Positions 50,893 to 62,800 of a DNA stretch of 64,000 nt are shown here, in pieces. How positions within the stretch are numbered: position 1 is the stretch's first letter; every line of letters starts with the position of its first letter. The position numbers were made by a program, and so were the translations under genes. The notes under the pieces were generated by a model. It saw only the letters and a list, made by a program, of their open reading frames with translations, did no database searches and was not told the origin of the DNA. This DNA comes from Cristatella mucedo (taxonomy: Eukaryota; Bryozoa; Phylactolaemata; Cristatellidae): the NCBI GenBank assembly GCA_009760855.2, contig WPIO01000008.1:9159501-9223500 (forward strand), in the 5' to 3' direction.

Positions 50893-53800
50893 TGTTCTGA
50901 AGTATTCAATATAACCTTTTATCAATGTTGCTGCAAGCAACGTCTTTGTTACCAATACCAATGTAAAAAGACATACTTTGAGACTCTTTCAAAAAGTGAC
51001 CTTCCAAACCGGCATCCGTGAATCACCTTGCTTACAACTAGCATACCCCAAAATTTCACCCTCAAGTCAGGGTGTTTATGGGTCTTCTCTGATCATGGTA
51101 GACCTTCGAGAACCCAGTAAATAATTTGATCTTCGTTTATGCGACAGGAGGATAAAACCTTTGCACGTAGTACTGCCGAAGATTTTTTTAAACTTTATAT
51201 TAGCAACTATTCTCTAATGCACCAATTTCCTAAAAGAACGGTGCCCAATATGAGCTCAAGTGATTAAAATCTATCCTAGATATATTTTTTAGTACTTTGA
51301 GAATATTTCTCTCCGGACGAAAATAATGCAACTTGTAGTTTTTAGGTGATTTTTTCTTCTCTGTATACATTAAATGTTGGTCAAATTACAGAGTACGAAA
51401 CTTGATTCTTTAGTTGTTCTAGTGCAATCTGGAATTGTCAATGAATGAAAGTACAAGATCAGGCGCCAGCAGAGTCTATTTAACTTCTCGATGGTATTCA
51501 CACAAGGTGCTGAGCTATCTAGCAAAAATGGAAAATATTTACCGAGCAAATCGTTCAAGCAAGTGATGAAGCGATTGGTTCTTTAACGTGAATCACCGGG
51601 TGAAAATTGAAGAAAATTAAATTCCAAATATATTTTAGTCCACTGAGGGTTGCGACGTGGAACTTCCACTCTTATCATTCGACCGTATTTTCTAAATCTG
51701 AAAAAGCTACATATTTCATCTCGTATGGCTGGCTGCTGAAAGCAGTTTATTTTAAAAGCTTCCAGATACTTTGATTTACCGTTCGTACCTTCTTCTTTTC
51801 CCTGTTCCTGGAGAATCCATGCACACAGTGGTCAAAATTGGGATGTGGTCGAGCTGTCAGTTCAAGGCCACGTTGGATCAAGGCCACGGTCTTCTTACTC
51901 GCTTTGTTCCTTCTTTTTCTGTCGATGATGGGACCCCCAACCCGCATGCTGTAAGCTTGTGCCACATTCACTAATCTTCTGTATCTTCAGAACATCAGAT
52001 CTAGATGTCATGTTCCAAAAAAACCTTTTACTCGACGGCCACATCAGCTAGACGTTCAAGTATTTGCACTATCAACTAAATGAACCTGCAAAATGTTTTT
52101 GTTGGCCCGTGTACTTTCTCAACTCATCTAGACCTCGGTATCTAACTTATCACAGCTATTCCGGCTCGTGATTAAAGGCACGTGCGATGTGCACAACTCT
52201 GCAGTCAGGTTTGTCACAAGTGAACTTTAAAATCGCTATATTACATACACTAGTTCAAGCTGGCCTCGATTGGGTCGTCATAACTCGATGAATGGTTTCA
52301 TCAAATAATGCATACATTTTCAATTTTCCTAATAATGTCGCTTCACCCTAAATATTTATTCTATTTCTCATTAGGCTCTGCAGCATACGACAGGTTCTAC
52401 AGATTTAAGTCTTTTAGCTTAGCCTTTGAGCAGTCTCAAATCTGTAGGGGTTAGTGCCTTTAGCCTGAATACTCCCTCAGCCTAGAAATACCACATCGCA
52501 TCACAACATCATCATAGTTGAAGATGTGGAAAAAAGGTTAATAGTGTGCCATGTTTCTCGTAGTATTTACTAGGCTCCTGTAATTAATTGTTATTTGTGT
52601 GGTTTTGCTCACTGAAGTTGTTCATATGATCACTAACCAGCTAAAAGATTTCTCGTGGTGCACTTCTAAAGTGTGTAGAAAGAGATTCGGTTCCCTTGGA
52701 CTCTGTAAAATGTTTCATTATTACTATTACCATAATTGATATGCTTTCTGGTATTTTGAATAGATCATGTGTGCTAGCTCTTCAAAATATATGCATACAT
52801 TATTCCTTAAGCAAACTTAGCGATCTGCATTGGCAATATTAGTACTCGAGGTATAATAAAGTGAGCTACTCATCGAGAGTCTGAAAGCTGTACAGCTGCT
52901 TTAGGTCTGGAGTTTCAAGCATGTGGTACGTCCATTGAGCTTTAGTAAAATACTGTTCCTGTTACAGCCTTATACGACTAAAGTCATCTACTCCTACGGG
53001 GATTTAGATGCGACAGGCACGCCTACGTATCACGGGCCCGTACACCGCGGTGCCTACAGCATGCTCTTGCTCAATGCAGAGCCAGCTCAAGCTAACGACA
53101 CAGGCGTGTTTTATATAGACCCTGTGCCACAACTGGTAAGCGATCGCAAATATGTGATGAGGTTTTTTCTGTTGACTGTCTTAGTGTGTATTATATTTGA
53201 CTGTTTTAGCGTGTATTGTATTTCGAATTTACACTTTAGGTAACAGTGCCTGCTAATTCAACGACCACATACTGGTGCTCCATAGTTAGACTGCCCGCCA
53301 CGCAGAACAAGAGCCATATAATCGGGGTAAGTTTACACTGACATTGCTCGTCTGGACGGTTTGACCCTCACCACGACTAAAATCTATGCACAAAGCACAC
53401 ATCTTCACAATTTTAAGTGTTGCACTGCAAGTATGTGTCACTTCCATTTGAACTTGACAGATGATGGCTGTCTATTAATTGTAAATAAAAAGACGGTATG
53501 CAGTTTTCAAACTGATACAACTTAAGAGCTTTTGTCAACGAGATTTGAACATGTAGTAGCTTCAATGTAAAGTGGGCTACGGCCTTCACTCTAGATGTCT
53601 CTAGTATTAGCGAAAAAGATGGAAGCAGTCTCAACCATACTGGAAAATCCCAGAAATCGTCAATATTTGAACCCATCAAATGGCATTGCTTAATGACCAA
53701 TCAAGACTCGAGATGAAACATCTATTGTAAGAGTGTGATGCTTCTCAAAGAGCAGAGCACAAACAGAGGGTAACTTGCCGCCTGAATCTCTCTTTATCTC

Positions 53801-56800
53801 TTGAAGTGAGCTTGATAGTAATGATGGCGCAGGAAGTGACTCGAGAATCCCATTCTTATTGCCGACCAAACTTTCATAGTTGCATGCTCTTGCAGACCTC
53901 ACAAATTTATTTAAATAACAAAGTGCTGCCATTAAGTTAATTTTGAAAACTGTTTATCACGATGCCACAGTTTCTTGTGATGTGAGCTGTCATTTTAGTG
54001 AAGATTTCAAATATTCTAAGGAAGAGTCACGTGCATCACAAGGGTTGAAAGATTCCGGCCTCGTTCTAGCAATTGAAATTGGAAATCGTGGTTGAGCTAG
54101 GCCATTTAAAATTTAGATTCTCGTTAACAAAGCAGCAGACAAAAAAATCTCTGGTCGCAGTCACAGTGGTGCTGTAGGAATGTGTAGACGACTTTTGGTC
54201 TTAACACATCTGGGGACACAAAGAGGTTAAAGTTGGATCCACCGTTCAGCTAGCTATGAAGAAACTGAGCGGCTAAGGGTCCTAGAGACAGCAGACCGAA
54301 ACTACTTCCTAGTCTGATAATTTCGCAGAGCCTCACCACATTAGTCAAAGACGACTGAAAATCAAATTTCTCAGATTTCAAAGACAATTCTAAATGCTCC
54401 TTTGGCATTTTATGTTGAGGCCTTATGTTCTTATTTGATTGATGCCAAGACCTGTATATATTAGTCTAAAAAGACTTCAGAGCAAAGCTAAATACTTGTA
54501 TAGTGATTTCAGTAGGCAACCCTAATGCAGGTATGTATTCATCCATGTCAATGACTCCATTAGGAAGCAAAGACTATAGAGGTATTTAGAGGGTGAATTT
54601 GTTCTGAAGACTCAAGTTTTCAGAGACTTTGAGTGCATGTCAAGTCAAAAAACCTAAAATTTGAGAATCTAAGGGCTCTATCGAAGATAATGGACAGAAG
54701 TTAACCATCTTCGCATCAACTTAAAGAGCTGATATGGGCCTGAATTATTTTCTAGAGAGGAGCCGTAATCTAATTTAAATAACAATACAATTATCTTAAC
54801 GAGAATAGAACATATTTTCTATTTAAGATAACAGCACAATTATCAATGGTTTTAACTTGAAACGTTATTTCTCAGAATATTCTTACCAGTAGCAGTATGA
54901 AATTGTAATGCTTGCAAAATATTATGGACTAAATCCATTTGTGATTAGCCGTCTAGGAACTCTTAGCACCTGGCTCTGCAAAATACAATATATTGAGCTA
55001 GTTTGACTATATAAGATGAAGTTCTAGATAACAATGCGTCTTCTTTGTGATTCTCTTGTGCCTGTACATCCCAACCAAAAGAACTGCTAATATGGTGTAG
55101 CTAGAACGTCCTGCAGATACTAGATATTTTCATACAACGCTTTTAGTGCTCGAAAATAATTGTTGGCCATTCACTTTGTGGACTTGTCTTATTAGAAAGT
55201 TTACCCTCTTTGATCAGAGGGCTGGGTGTGTCTAAGTGGTGCATTTATCTTTGCAAGTTCTTAAATTACAGATAGAACCAGTAATATGGACGAACAACAC
55301 TGACATAGTGCACCATATTCTTGTGTATGGATGCAATTCCCCAAACCTGAACTTCACAAGCTACGACTGTTTTTTTAATCCAGCTGGAGACGGCGGAAAT
55401 GGGATTCTCTGCCAAAGCCTTATTGGAATGTGGGCAGTTGGAGCACTTGTGAGTAAAGTTAAATCGTAGCAGTCAGGTGCAGATTGATTTATTAAAAGAA
55501 ATTTAAGATGCTGTAATCTCTCGAAGACAAAGCTAACTTCTTTATTATTTCAAAGTTACGAAAGTCAAAATGGCGGTTCAGGCACTAAAATCTTTCGCGA
55601 AAAACATTGCCTTGCCACAGGTGCTAGACTTAGCAAGTACCTGATCAAATACTTTCGAAACTAGTGCTTTGAAGCGCAGACTGCGAGTTTTCAAAGAAAC
55701 TGTGCCGCCTCATATATTTAGACACAAAGCAAAACATGATAGCAGTCAATATGCCACCCTGGCTTAGAACAAAGGTAACGTGCTCGTCATCAACGACCAA
55801 GGTCATGGCTCCAGCAGTGAGGCATATCTAAAGCTACTCGACTGCTATTGATATATGGTAAAGCACTAGCTGATGACATAATATATCTAGTTAAAAATAA
55901 ACAAAGTTGTGCTGTTATATATATATTTTTTTGTGCAATGCCCTACCATAAGCTTGAAAATAATGGCAAATGTATTTCTGTAATCAAATTAAATTAGATT
56001 TTTATTTATTTTAGTAATTTGAAATATAACTGCACACTTTTCCTAAAACTTATTTTAAGGGGATCTTGCATGCAGAAGTTATGCTGTGCTCTCCAACGAA
56101 AATGTGATCACCTAATAAGAAAATTGACTGCAACAAGAAACAAGTAGGTAGTCCTAAGACTCCAGAAGTTGGCAGACCAGATAATCCTGAATGCTCTAGA
56201 TTTTGAGTTTCTTGCTTCCTAATTTAACGTGATAACGTCATTGACGTCACAGGAAAAGTTTTAGCAGATAATTAGATTAAAAACAGTCTAGCTTTCATTG
56301 CTTCTTTGTTAATTGGATGATGGTTGATCAAATGTCTGAGATCTGCGGCTTTTATAAAGCGATTCAATTTGTCTGTAATTTTATTTCCGATATTAACTTA
56401 CCAAATCACATCCATTCATGCACACAAATTTAGAACTTGAATTATTTATCTTGAGTAATATATTATTATCCACGAGCCTGTGATTTCGCAATGCTTGGAG
56501 TTAATGTGCTCATTTTTAAATCCATAAACCATCAGTTATACATAAATTGAGCACTTATTAGCAGCAGAAGAAAACTTCACAATGTGTTTGAACATTTCCT
56601 GTGGACTATTTCATCATTCATTAAGGCGCTACTGTACCTCAGTTTACACTCGACTTCTAGCCGACGTCATCTCCAAGAAGAATGTAAACTTTCGCTTCTC
56701 CGACCATGAGACACAGCTATATATATGCTCTAATCCGTCCCAGCCTTAGAGTAAGGAAAAGTTTCAACTTCTTGGCTGCATGCATTTCTGACATTCGCAT

Positions 56801-59800
56801 ATGAAGGAAAAAAACTTTCTCAAATTAAGTAAAGCAAATTTGATTAATTAGCTGTAGGAAAACTTACTGTGACCCTGCAAATACAAAACAGCATTACTCC
56901 CATAGCATCTTCTCGAAAACTGGATTTTCTGTTCCAAAATAATCTTGTAGTGGATGAAAGTATCAGCTACCAAGGTCAATTGTACCTACTTTCCGATACG
57001 TCATATTGCTCAAACTTGGGCCTTGCTAGACAGGGATTTTACATCCACATTAGTCAAGACATTTGTAACATACTGTCTCACCTTCTGTAATTTTTGCAAA
57101 CAGGTTTAGCACCCGATGCCGTCAAGCGCTTACAGTTCGTGCAAAGCTCTGCGGCAAGGCTTGTCTGCCGTTATTTCTGCAGTTGCTTCAGGAAATTACT
57201 TCTCCCGACCTGCACTAGTTACCTATAGGCGAGAGGATCTTCCTTCAAGGCTTTGTAACTCCAAGTCAAGTTCCTTCATGTTCGTGCTCTCACCTATCTA
57301 TCAGAGTAACTCACTGATTAAACTAGACATCACACTACACACTATTCTGACTCAAATAATTCAGCTGCACTTCGAACGAACCTTAAATCTAATGAATAAT
57401 AATAATAATACATTTGTATAACGCTCTCAGAGAACTGAACCTCTTTCTAGGCACTTTTCAAATGCTGTATAGAAAGCATTACCAAATGATCGGTGGTAAT
57501 GACCACTAGCAGCAGGCAATGAAGACAAAAATATTTGTAATTTTGCTTCCAAATCCTGGAATTACTCTCGTCTGATGTCAAAACATGTGATGAAATGATA
57601 ACGTTTAACATTAAGCTAGAACGCATCTTTGCATTCTTTCATTCGTTTGTGTCCCTGTGAATTGTCCTTTGTCGTGTTTATGCTTGCTGATATTCTTTAT
57701 GTTATCACTAATCGTATCGACATATTCTTTAAAGATTGTGCAACTTGCATTAGGAGAGATCAATTTTTGAAGGACTTTTAACTTCAGAAAGCATTGAAGG
57801 CACTATCCACAAAATAAAATGTAATCCTAATATCAGTGAGGCAGAACCTCTGATCGTGGGGAAAGGGTATTGGTGATGCCCTAGCGGTGGCTCAATGCTG
57901 GCACTGCAGAAAGGTGGCTGCTGGGCAGAGGCCGCTCTCCGGCCTAGGTTAGCCGCTCCGGCATGCCAAAGGTTAGCGGCTCCGGCGTGCCTCCTCCGAG
58001 CGGCTGTCACGTAGCCTGTATGCCAGTGAGCACTTCCTACTTTGTCGCCTAGCTGGTTTAGCCCAGCAGTTAAGGTGCTTGCCCCAACCTAACATGGCCA
58101 AGGTCGTGTGGCCTCTGATAGTACTTCCTGTTGATTATCATACATTTATCAGTGACGGAGGCAAGCAGCTTGTTATCAGAAATTTGATGAAATTTTAGTT
58201 CTTATTATTGCTTTACTGCACTACCATGCAGAAAGGTTGGCCGCCTTTAAATTCTATTTGATAAAGTATGGAAAAGAATTGTCACAGAATACTGTAGGCT
58301 TAATTGTGCAGCGATCTTTTTTAGAAAGTAAATAACTAATTTGGGGTTCACTTTGTAATTCAACACGCATTTGTCATATGATGAAAGTAAGCTTGTATCT
58401 GATATTTTTTAAGTAATTTGTATAGTGCAATGCAATTCGTAAAAATAATAAAAAGTGAAAAAATATATTTAAAAGATAAAAATTTGTTATTATATATAGT
58501 TATCTAGGTCAATATGACAATCATCTACGAAAAAATAAGATTTAGCTTAAAATCCTTTAACCAACTGTTGATGCAGATTTCGTTGAGAAAATATTCTTCT
58601 ATGTTTCACTTATTAAGGTCTAGATAGAAATTGTAAGCTAATACAACTATATTATTCATATGAGCTTAAATTCGGAAAAGGTAAAAGGCTTCCTAAGGAT
58701 TCAAACTTGTGAGTGCCGTTCCTACAAGGATATATAATCAATTGAAACTTTATGGCTTTAACCGCTTGATTATAAGTTTTCTTGCTTTTAATATCCTGGG
58801 AAGCTAAATTTGATTTCACGCTCCTGTGGTAACGACGGTAGGTATTTTATGTTTACTTTTGAGGATACGCATTAAAAACATTTTGGGCTTAATATTTTGG
58901 GCAGGCAGGTACACAAGACCATTCTTACTTAAGCTGCATTTGTATTCAGTGGGAATATGTTGCATTTTTTAGTAATATAAACGTGCAAATAAGCCTCAAT
59001 ACTGTTATTATTTAACTAACCAGCAAAAGCATATCAAGAATCTCAAAGCAGTAAGACTCAGCTAATTTTACCGATGAAGTAACCTATTTCCCAACCACCG
59101 CACAAACAATTATGTTTTCTTATAGGCTTACAGTATACCAAGTGAAGCTGGTATACCAATAGGTGGAGGCTATGGTCCTGATTTTGTCCTCATTCAGACA
59201 CACTATAACAACCCGGGCGCTCAAGCAGGTAAGAAATGGGCTGGGGTTCAAGCACGCTGAAGACGTCACTGTACTATTTATAGTTCGTATGCTAGTCTTG
59301 AAAGTCGAAAATTGTTATAACTCCGGTACTATTATTTGTAAAAGTGCACCACTTTGTTCATAACATAAAGAAAATGATGGTGTGACAGTGTAAAAATATT
59401 AAAAGCGTACGAACTTAAAAATCCTAAGAAAACATATTGCTATGCCTACAAGGAAAGCTCTTAATCTGTATGCTTGAGAAATAAATCAAAGGATGCATGC
59501 TATTAGAATTGGTCTCATCACTTGAACCATCTAGACGGCAGTTTTAACCAGCTAAATTTATGTGTACATTTATATATATATATTTATTTATTTATTTATT
59601 TATTTATTTATATTTAAATATATATCTATGAAGTTTTTTGTATACATGAGAGTTATTGAACCAAAAGTGTATGTAGGTGTATGCAATTGAGATAAATCTC
59701 AGCAGATTGGGTATAGCACTAAAGCACAGGTACCACTAGCAGCACTTAGCGGTAATAGTGGCCCTAAACTGACTCATAGTTCATAAAAGTTATTGTGTCC

Positions 59801-62800
59801 TTATAATAAAATTCTACAATACAATCACAATTCTTCAGCATTCCCAAATGAATTGAATGCCAACTTAAAAGTAATTGTGCCATCTGTAGTCAATTTCATG
59901 TGTGTGTACACCTGAACGTGCCACGCCGTCAGCTAGTTTTAGACAACGTCGAGAAATGATGGTGGGTTCTTTTCGAAAATCACCTTGAAGCTGTGCGACA
60001 AAGGGGAAAATTTTGACCTACATGCTTAACGAATATTTCATCTTAGCAGCGCTTCCATAAAAGCGTGGTAGCCACCTGTGGTTGGGTTGTTGATGAGCTG
60101 TCTAGTGGCTGAGAGTTGAGTAGGGTCTGGGGGCGCCGATTCCTGATTGTCATGATGATGAGCTGAGAATAATGATGGAGCTGATGGAGATGACAGTTCT
60201 GACTCTTCCTTTAACTCAGCCTCGAAGTTATGCTCTGTGTAACCCAATTAAATCATTATGTGTGAGGCTCAATTCAGTTGGTGCGACAAAAGCAAGTTGA
60301 TCTGAGCCGGAAAGACTTAGCTTCTTTCGAAAGCTATATTTGAATACGAGAACATCTTAAATTCACGTCGCTTTAGAAGCATTACATTTTAACCTAGCTG
60401 ATTTTGCTTTAATCGTGATTATAAATTTGTACCATCAAAAAAGTTTCAATTAAATTTCGATATAGCTTTGAGCAAAGTTCGATTGAGATAATCAATTTTT
60501 AGGCAAACCATTTTCAGTAACTTTGCAGTTTCAACCATGGTTCGATCATTATTTCAAAAATTATCAAATTCCAGAATTACTTTTTCTCCTAGAGTGCTAT
60601 ATAAATGAATCTAAAGGTATATTTAAATATATATAGGTTAAATAAAGACAAAGACCAATGAAAATATATCGCCCATACCATTTCAAATTATAATAAGCAT
60701 TTCATGATACATGGACGCCGTTTAATATTTTTATTTAAAGCTCCTAAACAGTTCTGCTTGGCTCTAGATTAAAAATGCCACTTTGTTAAAAGCTGTATTG
60801 CTGGCGGTCGAAAAATAAATAACGTCGAAATACTTCTATGTTTCATTGTATTTAAGAATAACTCTTTCGTCATTAAATACTGAGATAGCATGAAAATGGC
60901 GTGATTTCATGCACTTGCATAGTAGTCTATTTTTCACTGTGCCAAAGAACTAATTTACAGAAAAACTTGTGACACCCACTATACAATTTCGCAGTTACTT
61001 TATTAGCGTGTGGCACTGTGAACAAGAATTTTTTTTTTCTACAGGGAGAACAGATGCATCGCGCTTACGCTTCAAAGTGACGCCAACACTTCGAGAATAT
61101 GACGCCGGAATAATCCAAACTGGAGTCATTAATGGCATATTTGTGCCACCGAATACGGCCTCAATGAATGTTGCCGGCTATTGCTCTGATAATGTCCTTA
61201 GTTCTTTGGTAAGTGAACCTAATTTAAGACTATGACACCATTCTAGCCAATCTTTCACCTCTAAGATATTTTAATTCATCTCCTCATACTTCAATTTCAT
61301 TTAAATCAACAGTGTTACAAAAATGCAAGATAATCTAAAAATTAATGGGCGAAGGTGAATTCTAGTGAAGTGATACTTAAAAAAATAAAGATAGCATTAA
61401 AAATATCAGATGTTTAGTTCTTAATAATAAAAGAATTTTGAAGGACCAAATAAATTGACTAGAAGACAGTTGAGTAACAAAAAATAATAGTACATGCATA
61501 ATTTCAGCGAGTACTTGAATGAATATTAAAAATATCTAGTAAGCAAATTTTTTTTTCTTGTCTGAGATATATTGTACTTCCAATTAATGATTAGGTCCAC
61601 GCTTGATACGCACAAGATTTTACGCCACAGTGTCAAGGGAATATGAGGCTACTTAAAATTAAGTTTAGAGAACTATACTCATAGTAATTGTTGATTCGAA
61701 AATAGATAATTTAAGTGATGTTCAGGAATTTAAGTGGTTTCCACACATTAGGCCCACTTGTACTTGCATCCGCTGATGCAGAAAACTTCACATGAGCCAA
61801 AAAGATTTTAAGGAAGCTCTGTAATATACTAGATTAAAGATGATCCGAGATGCTATTAGGGGCAGCCTTAAAATTGTGTGCTTCAACGGCTATGTTTCCA
61901 TAAGTCGTCGCTTTATTGTTAAACCAGACGGCTGATTCGTCCATACGATTAGCCTAGCTAGCAGAAGTGGTCCAACTAAAAATTTTGTTTATGTTTTAAT
62001 GATCAATTCTACAAAGGAATTAATATTTATTATTCGTAACATTGCTAACACGATTAATCATTTATGCGTAGGCCGATGCAACTTGTAAATATGTTCACTC
62101 TATAATCTCCACTGTGTTCTATTCCAAAAAATCCAGTAGGATATACATATGAAATATTCGGCCTAATCAAATTACATAACTAATTTTGGATCCGCAATGT
62201 GTAATTGCAAGATGTTAGTTTAGTTTTTGATTATTAAAATAAAAATTTTAATTAGAATAAAAGGCTAATCCTACCAGTATTTTTACTTATGCAAAGGCAT
62301 CCTGAGCAAATTTATTAATTCTGCCCATTTATTAATTCTGTCCGGGTTCTTTTCCAGTTCTTTCTCTTTGCAGCCACTGAGAGCTTTAGTAAACTCGCAT
62401 GAGCTTTTTAGTCCAACAGTGCTTTCCACATGAATAGTTTGAAATTTATAAACAAGGCACTGTATACGTATATTCTTGATCTTAATGTTTTAGACGAGCT
62501 TCTGGGTAGGCATGTGACATAATTTATTCATGTACATTGCAGAATGCGCTTTCTAAATGCGATGTCTCTAAAATTGTGTGCAAAAACATATTTTTCTGCT
62601 CTTAAGTAAGTTGTTTTTCACCTTTAATGCTTAGAATATGCCAGTAACAGGCATCAAGGTATTCGCTGTCGCTCTGCATTCACACCTCTTGGGACGGGCA
62701 ATCTCTCTCCGCCAATTCAGACAGCAGCAACAGCTTCCAGTAATTACAGCCGATCCTAACTACGATTTCAATTACCAGGATATCAGAGCACTCAGTAACT

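Noticed and set aside
51747-51974. Opposing frames of 74 and 67 codons in intron 3
   Set aside because: No family motif, and exons 3 and 4 already join in phase with no missing protein segment between them.
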